Shown here one piece after another: positions 1 to 10,811 of a DNA stretch of 64,000 nt. This stretch comes from Margaritifera margaritifera (taxonomy: Eukaryota > Mollusca > Bivalvia > Unionida > Margaritiferidae). The notes beneath the pieces were generated by a model. It was not told where the DNA came from and searched no databases. It saw only the letters and a list, made by a program, of their open reading frames with translations. Position 1 is the stretch's first letter; every line of letters starts with the position of its first letter. Where the stretch lies: assembly GCA_029931535.1 (NCBI GenBank), contig JAQPZY010001423.1, positions 1,137,501 to 1,201,500 of the forward strand. The letters are read 5' to 3'. The position numbers and the translations under genes were made by a program.

Positions 1-490
1 GGTATACATATTGGATGTCAGCTTGGCACCATTTTCATTTAGGACAAACTGGACATCATTAGAAGTCTTTTACTGAAAACCCCATGTTGATATGACTATC
101 CATGTAGGAGGAGTAGCAATAACAAGATTTTCAAGATAGCTGCTCTGGCGGCCATATTGGACATCAGATCGGCACTATTTTCATTTAGAACCAACTAGAC
201 ACCATAGAAGTCTTTTAGTGAAAACCCCATGTTGATATGACCATCCATTCAGGAGGAGTAGTTATAAGAAGATTTTCAAGATGGCTGCCAAGACACCCAT
301 ATTGGATGTCCGAGCAGCACCATTTTCATTTAGGACCATGGGATGAATGTGTGGCAAAGTTTCATGGCAATCCTCCAAGTAGTTTAGGAGGAGTAGCGAT
401 AACAAACTTGTGCTAATGAACAGATGGATGACGGACAATGGACAACAGACCATCCCATAAGCTCTTCTGGTCTATGACCTGTAGAGCTAA
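1..490 (+). repeat. Family A element, 3' portion (about 146-bp tandem core plus hairpin end)
   Basis: The window opens inside a tandem array whose unit runs from 'aacaagattttcaagatgg' through 'catttaggaccaact' to 'caggaggagtag', about 146 bp. Three units are followed by a distinct tail ('gcaaagtttcatggcaatc', then 'catcccataagctc'). The tail ends at 460-488 in an imperfect inverted repeat (agctct...agagct with inner ctggtc/gacc), followed by CTAA. The same tail ends the copies at 4012-5238 and 50701-51715. Confidence 0.85.
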
Positions 491-924
491 ATATATTAAT
501 AATGCAACCGGAAGTACTACTTGAACATGTGCATTGGATGCTTTTTTAGTATCTACAATGACTAAGGAATTGTGCAGTGGCTCACGGACTTGAACTGGTG
601 TTTTTTTAAAAAATAAAATGTTACTCATCAAGGATTCCATTAACAAACATGTTTTTCAAAGGTAGTGTAAAAAAATTTGTGCTAACATTATAAGTCAACC
701 AGATGTTTAATGAGCGGTACAAACCAATTCTTGTCAACTTCGACTCATTCCCAGCCATGCCACATTTGATGTGGAAATCATACATACGTTAAGAAAATAA
801 TTAACTGAAAACTCCTACTGAACAGTTTTTAATATAAGCAGAGATGTGGAAATATATCATTTAATTGCAATGGGTAGTTCTTGTGTAACTGACACCTGCA
901 TGTTCATCTACATGGTTACCAATT
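491..924. other. Gene-free stretch, nothing recognised
   Basis: AT-rich sequence downstream of the family A copy. No splice-bounded coding match to the next expected ATM segment was seen on the minus strand. Confidence 0.5.
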
Positions 925-1440
925 TTGTAAACAAAACTAAGCCATTTACACATGTAAACATTGCAACCTTAGTTGCTGGGTTACTTAACCAAAGCCAGTT
1001 AAATGTAGGTCACTGACTTTTTGTACAAGTGTGATACTAGTAGATATGTCCGCAATCATATAGTTTAATGATTTTAGCATGAACAGTTAAAACACAAAAT
1101 TTAGTCAAATCCAGAGAAATAAGGGTCACTTAGACCTACTTTTATGATAAGAATGTAATACTCCTCAACATGCATCCCCTCACCAAATTTCATGATTCTA
1201 GTAATAACAGTATGTGTTCAACATCGGTCACGAGCTAAATGCAAAAACTTAACCTAAGCCAGTAAAATGTGAAATGTAGGTCACAGGGACCTTCTTTTGT
1301 TGTAAGGGTGTGGTATCAACATAGACGCACATAATCATATCATATAGTTTGAAGATTCTAGCAATAACAGAGCTTGAGAAAAAAACTTAAACAAAAAACT
1401 GAACTGAAGTCAGTAAAGCATTAAATACGGGCTAAATGCA
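925..1440 (+). repeat. Family F dispersed tandem repeat (about 156-bp unit)
   Basis: About three degenerate units share 'aggtcac', 'ttgtaagggtgtggta', 'catgattctag' and 'gagctaaatgcaaaaactta'. The same units recur at 32851-33665 (+) and, inverted, near 38760-38895. Confidence 0.7.
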
Positions 1441-1777
1441 AATTTTTACCTTTAATGTACAAATAATGAACATGTACAAGCTTAGCCCCCTCCCTATTTA
1501 GTAGGTGCTATGAAACCCACTCTAAACTGTTGCCTAGGAGCTACGAAGAATGATTTGAGATGCAGTGAGGCTGTATGCATGTATATGCTTTTATATGTGT
1601 GCACACTGATGTCAATGCCAACACACTTATAAATCACAATTCAAAACAACAGCATCAACATAAGTACTAATTACAGTGGATCTGTGCTACCTGCCATATT
1701 CACTTTTAAATCTAAAACATATTAGTCTTATCTCATTCTGAAGTATCGAGCAATTTCTAGGACCCCAAAATGCCTAC
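1441..1777. other. Gene-free stretch, nothing recognised
   Basis: ATM intron sequence following the donor of the 1778-1932 exon (minus strand). No recognised repeat or exon was seen. Confidence 0.5.
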
Positions 1778-1932
1778 CAGGGTGTAACTTTTACTATGTG
1801 TCCTGAAGTGATGAAGTCTCGCACTGCTGCCCAGCCTGACTCAAGGCGTCTCTTTTTTAATCCTGGTCCACCCTGTGTGTCTCCACTGCCAAGCTGTGTC
1901 ACCTCTATCACTTGGGACATCTCGTTAAATAA
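1778..1932 (-). CDS. ATM: ATM coding exon (ninth in window): LFNE...KKRRLESGW...VTPW
   Basis: The minus strand reads a pyrimidine-rich acceptor ending tttgtacag, then 51 codons plus two bases, then ccctg|gtaggc. The peptide begins LFNEMSQVIE and contains KKRRLESGWAAVRDF and HIVKVTP, ending in a split Trp codon. It aligns with human ATM VFNEDTR...KRKKIELGWEVIKD...DLVPW. An earlier donor (cacata|gtaaaa, last base 1795) is possible. The later one is preferred because it keeps the conserved VPW-like end and the phase-2 split of that Trp codon, which I recall for human ATM. It joins in phase 0 to the exon at 5492-5552. The next exon (LQIATQ in human) was not found in the window. It belongs to the N-terminal HEAT solenoid; no odd residues stand out. 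Confidence 0.9.
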
Positions 1933-2682
1933 CTGTACAAAGAAAAGCATGAATCAATTGACGGTAGCCTTTACGAGCTTTTCTTATTTATTCTGACATT
2001 TCAAATGCATTAAAAAATTTTTTTTGCAAATGTCTGATTTTGAAAACTCTGCATGTTATTTACAAATCTCTTCTACAGTTGTAAAATTAGGTTTCATTCT
2101 GACTGTTTATTCAATGAGACTGGAATATTTGTTATTTTTCTATATACATAACAATAATTTAACAGAATGTTCTATTTCTTGCCCAAAATGAAAAGCAAAA
2201 CACCATGACCAATTTTTTGGGAAAGAATGTTATACATCCTGCCTGCTTTACAATTCATGATCCAAAAAACTAAAATAGAAAAGCAGAACACTGTGACTGT
2301 TTTGGGGTCTATGAATACAAGTCCTTGAAATAAACATATGTCTAAAGTTTTCTGATTGTATATTCAACAATGAAGAAGACAAATTATGCTAAATGAAAAA
2401 AACATTTACTGGAGAGTAACAAGTAGGTCATACTGATAAAAGGGTTTTGGTTTAACTAATTTTTCAAGTGATGAAGAGCTCTTGTCTAACGGAATGTATC
2501 CATCAAAACGCATGACTGTACATGCAACAGTGTAAGAAAAATTAAGCTAAATGCAGCAAACACCAACACTACAGATATAATAACCCAAAACACTATCAGA
2601 AAAGTTGGATAATTAAATCGCCTATACTTTGAATATACAAAACGGAAGAATGAAACTTTTATACCTGATAACCCAGCTATAG
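1933..2682. other. ATM intron, nothing recognised
   Basis: AT-rich unique-looking sequence. The short minus-strand ORF here (2486-2701) is hydrophobic but has no family resemblance I recognise. Confidence 0.5.
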
Positions 2683-2990
2683 CTATAAGCAATGGGTGCA
2701 TGGCGAAGGGCCCAGTTCACTACAACTAGAGCTATCAGAAATGGGTGCATGGCAAAGGGCCCTGCTCACTACAGCAAGAGCTATCAGCAATGGGTGCATA
2801 GCAAAGGACCCTACTCACTACAACTACAGCTACCAAAAATGGATGCATGGCAAAGGACCCTGCTCACTACAACAAGAACTATAATTGTGCATGGCAATGC
2901 GCCCTGTGAACTACAGCAAGAGCTATCAGCAATGGGTGCATGGCAAAGGGCCCTGCTCAATACAATTTGCTTCGCAGTACCTTAGGCAGA
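2683..2990 (+). repeat. 49-bp minisatellite, about six copies
   Basis: The unit contains 'gctatcagcaatgggtgcat' and 'ggcaaagggccctgctcact'. Successive ggg/ggaccc blocks start at 2708, 2757 and 2806, giving a 49-bp period. Small overlapping ORFs here are repeat translations. Confidence 0.85.
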
Positions 2991-2999
2991 GGAACAAGT

Positions 3000-3560
3000 G
3001 TTGGGAAACCCAAGTTAGGAGAATGGGCAATCAGGGATATAACTTCTATAAATGATGTGGAAGGCTGTAAATCCAACTCCTTCAAAGATTCATCAAAATA
3101 AAGGTACATGATAAACTTGGCTGATATCCAACTTTCCTTAGGAAAGTTATGTTGTGGAAACAAAAGGAGGATGGCCACTCAGGAGCCACACCTCTTCTTA
3201 TTGATAATCAGGAATGCTGGAAATAAAACTCATTCAGGTTTAATCAGTATAAAGCTGCATGCCAAAAATGGTTAAATGCAAAAAGCCTTAGTCAAGTAAT
3301 GCTGCAGAAACCAAAGTTAGGAAAACAGCCAATCTGGGACATAACTCATGTAAATGAGTCAATGCAATGATGAAATTGAAACTCATTCAAGGTCTCATCA
3401 AAATAAAGCCCCATACCAAATTTGGAAGAAAGCCCACACACCTTGCTAAAGTAAGGCTGTGGAAAGCAAATTCAGGAAAATAGGCAATCAGGAGGTATAT
3501 CTCCTGTAAATGATGTCATGGACCATTCAAAATCAGATTAATTCCAAGATAAAAAGTCTA
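3000..3560 (+). repeat. Dispersed tandem repeat, about 170-bp unit, three copies
   Basis: Units share 'gcaatcagggatataactt', 'gtaaatgatgt', 'tcatcaaaataaag' and 'gctgtggaaa'. Copies are diverged. Confidence 0.65.
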
Positions 3561-3579
3561 AAAAGTTCAAAAATGTCTT

Positions 3580-4000
3580 TAAAAAATGGAAGAATTGCTT
3601 AGAGCCTTGAGTATCTAATAAGGCCATCTACATATGAATAGAAATATGCCTACCAAATTACATTTGCCTAACTCTGGTGTTTTTTTACTTAATCTTGCTA
3701 AGAAGGCTTTTGTCAAAAGTTACTATGTACAGAACAAGGTAAAAAAGGTATTTGAAAAAATGTAGATTATTAAAATGATCAGAAAATCAAATCAGGTCAA
3801 AACACAAATATATGCCTCCTCAGGTACAGAAAGTTAAATAATGTGTCAACAATTGAAAAATTCCTAAAATGGTCTGAAAATATAATGAAGTTATCTACAC
3901 ATAAATAAAAATATGCCTGCATTTGTTCAACTCCGGTAAGTTTTTTTTATTTGTGCTGACAAGGTTTTTGTCAAAAAAGTTTAAAGTCCAAATGTGTGAA
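3580..4000 (+). repeat. Two degenerate copies of an unnamed repeat
   Basis: The segment around 3615-3725 (acatatgaatagaaatatgc, tttttgtcaaaa) recurs around 3895-3985 with the same order of motifs, about 290 bp apart. Confidence 0.5.
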
Positions 4001-4011
4001 AAAAATAAGTA

Positions 4012-5238
4012 ACAAGAGTCCCTTGAAGGGTCTGACACTCTACTGGCCAAAAATATTTTCCAGGAATTTAGGATAAGACCATTTCTTCCTTTCAACTGTC
4101 AAGTGTTCGAACCATCTCTGATATTCATCAGCAATAACAAGATTTTCAAATTAGCTGCTGTGTTGCACATATTGGATGTCAGTTTGGCATCATTTTCATT
4201 TAGGACAAAGTGGACATCATTAGAAGTCTTTTGGTGAAAACCTGGTCATAATGATCATTCATTCAGGGGGAGTAGTGACAAGATTTTTAAGACAGTCATC
4301 ATGGCAGCCATATTGGATGTACGACTGGCACCATTTTCATTTAAGAGTAACTAGGTATCATTATAAGATTATTCTTGCAAACCCCATGTCAATATTGCCA
4401 TACATTTGGGAGAAGAGATAACACTATTTTCAAGATAGCCACCATGGTGGCCATATTGAGGGTTAGTCATTTTGATTAAGGACCAACTAGGCACCACAAG
4501 AACTCTTCCTATCAAAACATGTCAAAATGACTTTCCATTTAAGAGCAGTAGCAAAAACAAGATTTTCAAGATAGCCACATATTGGATTTCAGATCAGCAC
4601 CATGTAGGAGGAGTAGCAATAACAAGATTTTTAAGATGGCCACTGTGGTGGCTCTGTTGGACAACAGATCAGCACCATTTTCATTTAGGACCAACTAGAC
4701 ATCATAAAAAGTCTTTTAGTGAAAACATCATGTTGATATGACCATCCTTTCAAGAGTAGCATTAACAAGTCTTTCAACATGGCTGCCATGGCAGCCATAT
4801 TGGATGTCAGATAGGCACCATTTTCATTTAGGACCAACTAATTATCATCAAGTCTTTTGGTGAAAACCCCATGTTGATATGACCATCCATTTAGAAGGAA
4901 TAGCGATAACAAGATTTTCAACATGGCCATTGTGGCAGCTATATTGAACATAAAATTGGCAAGATTTTCATTTAGGACCAACCAAACACCATTAAGAAGT
5001 ATTTAAGTGAAAACCCCATCTTGATATTGCCATCCATGTAGGAGGAGTGGCGATAAAAAGATTTTCAAGATGACCAACTAGACCATGGGATGAATGTGTG
5101 TGCAAAGTTTCATGGCAATCCTAGAAGTAGTTTAGGAGGAGTAGCGATATCAAACTTGTGCTAAAGGATGGACAGGTGACAGATGATGGACGAAAGACCA
5201 TCCCATAAGCTCTTCTGGTCTATGACCAGTAGAGTTAA
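4012..5238 (+). repeat. Family A element, both ends present
   Basis: It starts with the ACAAGAG terminus followed by 'tcccttgaagggtct', itself a short inverted repeat. It has roughly six core units of about 146 bp and then the conserved tail. The terminal hairpin at 5208-5236 pairs agctct with agagtt and ctggtc with gaccag around a tat loop. The layout (distinct ends around a tandem core, 3' hairpin, terminal CTAA/TTAA) resembles bivalve Helitron-associated pearl/HINE-type elements. No protein-coding capacity is visible. Confidence 0.8.
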
Positions 5239-5491
5239 AAATTGCTGTAATGGTCTGATATTCTAAGCAGGTTATATACTTGTGATGATGATAAAGTTTG
5301 TTGAATTTCATGGATCAAAATTTATTAGTTTTGATGGCATCACACTAAAATCATTACAGAATGGACAGCAGCAAAACAACATGCTCTCTTCTGCTATCAC
5401 AGTGGGGGAATAATTAAAACAAATGTTAAAAGAGGTTTTGGTAGATTCTCCATGTAATAAATCCTTTTTTTAACAAGCAAAGCATTCCTAC

Positions 5492-5552
5492 CTGATGGCA
5501 AACATCCACTGCTAAATTGATGTAGTCCACTTTTAGAACTGCCTCTTTTGTC
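5492..5552 (-). CDS. ATM: ATM coding exon (eighth in window), 61 bp
   Basis: The minus strand reads acceptor ttttttatatag, then one base completing a codon, then 20 codons ending VDVCHQ, then donor cag|gtagga. The peptide TKEAVLKVDYINLAVDVCHQ aligns with human ATM RNIAVKENLIELMADICHQ. The first base completes the Met codon begun by the exon at 15924-16000. The end is phase 0 and joins LFNE of the next exon, as in human. It is very short and isolated between introns of 10.4 and 3.6 kb, so ORF-length methods cannot see it. A DIRS-like inverted repeat begins about 25 bp upstream of the acceptor (from 5575). Confidence 0.88.
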
Positions 5553-5574
5553 CTATATAAAAAATCAAAATGTA

Positions 5575-5930
5575 GTTTTTGGGGGGAGTAAAACTAATTT
5601 TAATGATGTAATATTCACCTGTTGCTATTGCACTGCTTACCTTTCCCAGATGGAAATTATCCTTGTCAATGTAAGAAAATTCCATCCTCCCATTTGATTT
5701 AAAGTTTTAGACATCAGAACTAGAAAGAACACAGCCCCAGCCTGTTCTCTATATCATAGGCCCATGTGCAGTAGCCATTCTCTTTCTTAGGGACCCTGAC
5801 TACTTGTGGGACAATAGAGCGCAGTGGGAGGAGGGAATCTGGCAATAGTGACAGGTAAGTATTATGTCATTAAAATTAGTTCTAACCCCTCCCAAAAAAA
5901 CTACATTTAAATATCAGTAATAAATTACCT
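5575..5930. mobile_element. DIRS-like inverted-repeat relic
   Basis: The left part reads 'ttggggggagtaaaactaat' then 'gatgtaatattcacctg'. Near 5850-5912 the reverse complement returns ('gtgacaggtaagtattatg', then 'tagttctaacccctccca'). The same inverted repeat occurs at 41908-42220, where it is associated with a tyrosine-recombinase remnant. Confidence 0.65.
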
Positions 5931-6882
5931 ACCCATACATGTGAGAGAGAAGTCAGCTTGGGACAAATAGGGAGATTTCCAAAACTTTGTTTGTGTTTTG
6001 ACTTCAAACGTGGGAGGATTTTTAACGAGAATGGCAAATTTTTCATTGTGTCACATGTCTTCGACTTTCTTATCCCAATGAGGACCCAAAGCTTGAGTCA
6101 CTATGTGAGTAGTTTTCATCCATTTTCATTTGTTTGTATTAGAACTTTTGTGCGATTTCCGTGTCAGGGAACATTATTTTGACTAGATCTGAAAAATGAT
6201 CTGCTACGTAAATAGGAGATTATGTTAAAAGTAGGAAAACAGTGTCTCTGCACATATATCTTTATCCATATTTGATGCAGATTTTGCGAACATGGATTTC
6301 AGTGATGGTGTATTTGTTGTTGCGTTTAATATGCTTTAATATGCTGCATGACACATAATTCCATTCCTGCCATTGTAGCAGATTTTAAAATCAGCTATAC
6401 AGGAAGGGTAGAATGCATATTCATGTCCTTTGAACTTGATTCCAATCACTGAAATTCTCATTTTCATCCATCATTGAATTTCTTGTGATATTTTGGTTGC
6501 TTAGATTTCAGCGTTTTAGCACTGGGAGATAACGCATGCTTACACATCTTGACAAACTCAAAATACCGAAATCAAACCCTGTTTTATGCTGATTGAGCTC
6601 TTTAGTAATCCAACCATAGTCAATTTATCTCTTTAATCGTTTCAGAATTACTTCTGATCACACACAGTAATCCATGTTGACAAACTTCAAACACTGATGC
6701 CAACTGACCCCGTCGACAGAATCAAAGGGATGTTAATTGTTTTATGTTGCTTGAAATTAGCAACTAAATCGTCTTGCCCTGGTCAAGCCAGTACACAGTC
6801 ACATGACTGCAGGCAGTATTACCGTAAATATACTACACTGGAAGCAAGGTGTGAAGAAAATGGAAAAATTAAATTTAAATAA
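5931..6882. other. ATM intron, nothing recognised
   Basis: Unique-looking AT-rich sequence with short ORFs only. No splice-bounded similarity to a known protein was seen. Confidence 0.5.
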
Positions 6883-7201
6883 TACCGTATTTGCCGGCCT
6901 ATAGGTCGATACTTTTTGACCTGGAAGTCTGGGTTTCGTCTTATACTCCGAATCGACTTATATATGGATTATGTCATTGAAATTGCTTTACCAAATGTTA
7001 ATGTAATTTTTCGTACGTGAAAAAAAAGAAAAAATTTAACATTTTCAAAGTACGAAAAGTATAGTGTAAAAAAATGATTATCATTTTGGGCTTCGTCTTA
7101 TACTCCGCATCGACTTATATATGGATGAAGGATTGAAAATTGACGAAATTAGCGAATTCGACTTATACTCCGCATTGACTTATAGGCCGGCAAATATGGT
7201 A
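6883..7201. mobile_element. TA-flanked MITE, short version
   Basis: The terminal inverted repeats are 'taccgtatttgccggcctat' on the left and the complement of 'ggccggcaaatatggta' on the right, including the TA. Inner sub-repeats read cgtcttatactccg and cgacttatatatgg. A related, longer copy in inverted orientation is at 46505-48215. No coding capacity; an internal-deletion derivative. Confidence 0.85.
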
Positions 7202-7369
7202 ATTTTTGCATACACTGGAGATTTCAGTGAGTGATGGGAGACACCCCTCATTTCGGGAGGAAAACCCTCCCATCAGGAAGGTTCACATGTATGCCTGCCG
7301 CTTATGTGTTGCTGAATTTGCCTGTGTGGAGGGAGGGTGATGGCCTCAAAACTGGTTTACAAATAAAAT

Positions 7370-7830
7370 ATTCACCCGTACAGTAGGACTTTCCACTACT
7401 GTAAGTTGGCATCAGCTTGGGCCACTTTTTGTGCCACAACTATTGGCCCAAAAGAAAATATGCCTTCACTCTGGTGCGCCAAGACCAAAGGTAGGAGAAG
7501 TAGTATGTGACCTCCAAAATGTGACTCTCATAACATCCTCCAATGATGAATGATTTAGATGTGCGCATTAGGTAGCAAAAGCAGCTCTAACTTCGTGTGC
7601 TTTAAACTTCACAAATGAAAGGTCCCTCTGGGTAAGGGACTGATAAGCTCTTGATTATGAGAACAATCCACCTGGAAATGGTGGATGCTGAATATCAGCA
7701 GAGCCCTTAAGAGGAAAGAAAAGCCACTTCCTACCCTTTCTCCTTCCTTTAGAAGTGGCCAAATTGAACCATAAAGCCCTTACTGGGCATAAGAGTCTAT
7801 CCTGATCATCCCTAGTTTATCTTTTTCTAA
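7370..7830 (-). pseudogene. DIRS-like tyrosine recombinase remnant
   Basis: On the minus strand the segment downstream of 7640 translates to KAHEVRAAFAT, a stop, then NHSSLEDVMRVTFW and SHTT. Upstream, near 7790, lies PVRALWFNLATSKGRRKGRK. These match the C-terminal part of DIRS-type tyrosine recombinases (PVRALK..., AHEVRA.A.SWA......DI...FW..H.TF). At least one stop and a damaged middle make it a relic. A more intact but also broken homologue is at 42376-42560. Confidence 0.75.
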
Positions 7831-8167
7831 CAATGAGTCAAAATTTCTATTTTACACAATTATATGTCTAAATCAGGGCATCAGTTTTTTGTGCGATTTC
7901 CTCAAGTTCAGTGTCACCTACTTTTTATTAATTATTTCAACCATATACAAGCTTCTTTTTGGTGAAAATTTCTTAAACAAATCTCTTTGTAAGATCTATC
8001 TCCATCCTTAAACATTAAAGCAAACAGTTTTTTTTTTACTGTTCTATCATTCTAGACTTGTTTACACTGATTATCAAGTTTAATAGCAGTGTTTAACTGA
8101 AACTGTACATGTCCAGTGTTTTTACATAAAAGCAAATAAAGCTAAAAGTGCGTCTTCTTCTGGGTCT
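7831..8167. other. ATM intron, nothing recognised
   Basis: AT-rich sequence with no recognised repeat. Confidence 0.5.
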
Positions 8168-8180
8168 CCTTTTCCAGAGG

Positions 8181-8370
8181 TTTGGTTTGGTTTGGTGCTT
8201 TACGGCACAGCAACACAAGTAGGTTATTTAGTGCAGAGGCAATGGGAGTAAAGTGCCTTGCCCAAGGACACACCACGGTAGCCAACCTAGGCTGGTCCGA
8301 TGGTAGGATTCGAACCCGCACCCTTTCGGTCGTGAGTCCGGCACGCTAACCACTGAGCTACCGCGGCTCC
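8181..8370 (-). mobile_element. tRNA-derived SINE with perfect 13-bp target-site duplications
   Basis: The minus strand reads a tRNA-like head: box A TAGCTCAGTGG near its 5' end (8370 side) and box B GGTTCGAATCC about 50 bp further in. A body with 'gtgtccttgggcaaggcac' follows, and the element ends in a short (CCAAA)n-type tail. Both flanks carry the identical 13-mer ccttttccagagg (8168-8180 and 8371-8383), the hallmark of target-primed insertion. A diverged relative is at 40083-40200. Confidence 0.93.
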
Positions 8371-8587
8371 CCTTTTCCAGAGGAAAATATACAAATGACT
8401 CCTATTTTGTCGAGCCTGCTTTTTGTTTAACAAGAAAGTAAAAATCTTTTATACTGAACTTAATTGATACAAGAGTCATCCACAGAGGACAACCCTCTAG
8501 TCCCCTACTTGTGTAAAGATGCCTACTGAAAGTAACCTGTGGTCCAGCGATTTCAATTATTATACTACTATTGTGTTAGTACTCAAT

Positions 8588-8810
8588 AGGTCCAGTACTA
8601 TCAATTTTTATACTACTTATGCTAGTAATGTATGGTACAGTACTATCAATTTTTATACTACTTATGCTAGTACTCTATGGTACAGTACTCTCAATTTTTT
8701 TACTACTCATGCTAGTACTCTATGGTCCAGTACTCTCAATTTTTATACTACTTCTGCTAGTAATTATGGTCCAGTACTCTCCATTTATATACTACTTATG
8801 CTACACTGTT
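8588..8810 (+). repeat. 45-bp minisatellite, about five copies
   Basis: The unit contains 'tatcaatttttatactactt', 'atgctagta' and 'tatggtacagtac'. The period of 45 is divisible by three, which creates two overlapping ORFs of repeated peptide that I do not regard as genes. Confidence 0.88.
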
Positions 8811-8839
8811 TCCAAGGTAACATATAAATGTTTAATGCA

Positions 8840-9185
8840 GAAAATTCCAAGTATCAAAAGACATATCTACACAATTTGCTTCACATGTGTGCCAAGTTTG
8901 TTCAAAGTTTCAGAGTTATTTTCCAGAAATGAAAATGTTTTTGACAGACTGACTGACATAGCACTAGGTACATCCACCCGTATTACATACCAGGGCAAAA
9001 AAAATGAATAAAAAAAAAACATTGTCATCTACATCACCTGCTCCATCAAACTGTTTGCTAGGATAATGGATGGAGAAATGGACCAAAACTGGATGAAAAA
9101 AAAAAAAATTAATCTGAAGAATTGTGAAATAGCAAAAGACACATATGGACCAATAGTCCAATATGTGTAGCAATTTTTATACAGA
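8840..9185 (+). repeat. Family C repeat, left part, split by a transposon
   Basis: It contains 'gcaaaagacacatatggac', 'ccaatatgtgtagc' and the 'ccgtattacatac' tail motif. The unit breaks at the TA before 9188 and resumes at 10743 with 'taccttgaacagtttgagag', matching the uninterrupted order in units at 13280-13625. Confidence 0.75.
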
Positions 9186-9187
9186 TA

Positions 9188-10742
9188 CAGTGGAACCCCG
9201 CTATAACGCGCCCCGCCATAACGCGAATTCGGATATAACGCGGTCGTAGCATGGCTCCCGAAATTTCGTATATTCATTCACACATGGAGAAAAAAAATTT
9301 GGAGAAAAGTAAAAAAAACAAAACAAGAAATTAACTTCATTTTGGGCATGAGATTAGTTGTGACTTTTAAAATAATATGATCGTGGCATGGTTCCTGAAA
9401 TTTGAAATTCATTTACGTGTATTTTTATCGGACCGTGAAAATATCATTGGCATTAGTCAAACTTAAAAGAAGTATGTCACCTTGGAGGTAAAGCCTGGGA
9501 TGCTATCACTGCACGCTGCATTGAACGATGCTGGATAAAGGGTCTTGGGCCAGCTTTTATGCCCTCGACACAAAATGATAGTGACGATGAGCTTGAATTT
9601 ACAGGATTCACTGAAGACGACGTACATTTAGCAGAAGAAGCACTCAAAAAATACGAGCACAGTCATCATGATATCCTTAACTGGTATTCAGTAGATGACA
9701 TCTGCCCTATATACGAACACATACCAGATGACGAAATTGTTACAAATGTCAGCAGGAAGAATGAAGCTGCACAATCAGAACCTGAAACCAGTGACGATAA
9801 TGATAACGATGACGATGGCACCCCAACCCCCCCACCAAAAGTGTCTGAAGCAGTAGTACATTTAGAAGCAAGTTTAAGGTGGCTGGAAACACAAGATGTT
9901 GACAGCGTCAAAGTCCTTCAATTAAGAAACATTCTTGACTTTGCTAGAACCCAACAGTTCGCGGCGAAGAGGCAAACGTCATTGGATATATTTTTCAAGA
10001 AATGATGAAATTTAAATTTGGAACCACACTGACTTTGCACTTTGCGCAACGATTAATTTAGCAGTTTTCACATTTTTCTTTTGATGTTCACAAAATCTGA
10101 AATAAAAGTTATTTGCACGCTGAAATCATGCGTTGATTGTTAATTATTCTTGCAGTTGTCGCATATGATAAAATTTTAGCGGTATGAAATTTGTACAGAC
10201 ACCGTATGTAGACCCGGGAATAGCTGCATGCAATGACCGTACGATATCAGACGGCAAGTAAATGGTTTCAATATTTTGTTCATCCTATATTTTACACGAC
10301 GAATTCAGACTATTACAAAATTATTGAATATTTTAAATCTGTACGATTTTCAATGAAATTACATCCATTATGGATGAACTGCATGCCACGACGGCACGGT
10401 AGCATACGGTGTTGATACACTTTGCATGATATAGCGATAGTCTGGTATTATCGGTCAATCTGTATTATCGTTCAAACAAATAAAAATTAGTAAATGTTTT
10501 TAATGCACAGTAATAACCTATAAATATATTAGCCATCGATTATTTTGAATATATCTTAATTAATGCATTCCAGTTAATATTCATCTGATGATAAGCCGAC
10601 TTTTGATCATTGTACATGTATACACGTATATGTTCTCGGAAAAAAAGTTAAATATTGTAAAACCCCGCATTAACGCGACCCCGCTTTTAACGCGATCCGA
10701 TTTTATGGACCCCGATCATCGCGTTATAGCGGGGTTCCACTG
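9188..10742 (+). mobile_element. pogo/Tigger-like DNA transposon with perfect 23-bp TIRs
   Basis: The left TIR begins CAGTGGAACCCCGCTATAAC (9188-9210). Its exact reverse complement closes the element at 10720-10742. TA dinucleotides at 9186-9187 and 10743-10744 flank it. Further CCCCGC..TAACGCG sub-repeats follow each TIR. Inside is a 3' fragment of a transposase gene (9457-10005). Length (1.55 kb) and the missing catalytic part make it non-autonomous. Confidence 0.95.
9457..10005 (+). pseudogene. Transposase C-terminal fragment (pogo/Tigger, DDE superfamily)
   Basis: The reading frame is open for 183 codons from just after an in-frame stop at 9454-9456 to the TGA at 10006. It runs GGKAWDAITARCIERCWIKG, an acidic stretch rich in D/E (about residues 35-130), and the C-terminal LRWLETQD...LRNILDFA...RQTSLDIFFKK. 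Order and motifs match the tail of Tigger/jerky-type transposases downstream of the DDE catalytic core. The ATG at 9559 is probably only an internal Met, because homologous sequence extends upstream of it. The DNA-binding CENP-B-like domain and the catalytic triad are absent, so no active enzyme is expected. A host-domesticated product is conceivable, but there is no sign of it. Confidence 0.85.
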
Positions 10743-10811
10743 TACCTTGAACAGTTTGAGAGTTATGTTCAAGTAATGATAGTGTGGATCATGGATGGAT
10801 GGATGGACAGA

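Noticed and set aside
413..646. Minus-strand 77-codon ORF as the next ATM exon
   Set aside because: It overlaps the family A tail, and its peptide does not resemble the expected LQIATQLISKYP region.
8300..8370. A functional tRNA gene on the minus strand
   Set aside because: The tRNA-like part cannot form a complete cloverleaf with an acceptor stem. It is the head of a SINE with a body, tail and target duplications.
8519..9011. Two overlapping plus-strand ORFs rich in Ser/Thr/Tyr or hydrophobic residues
   Set aside because: They arise from the 45-bp minisatellite, whose period is divisible by three.
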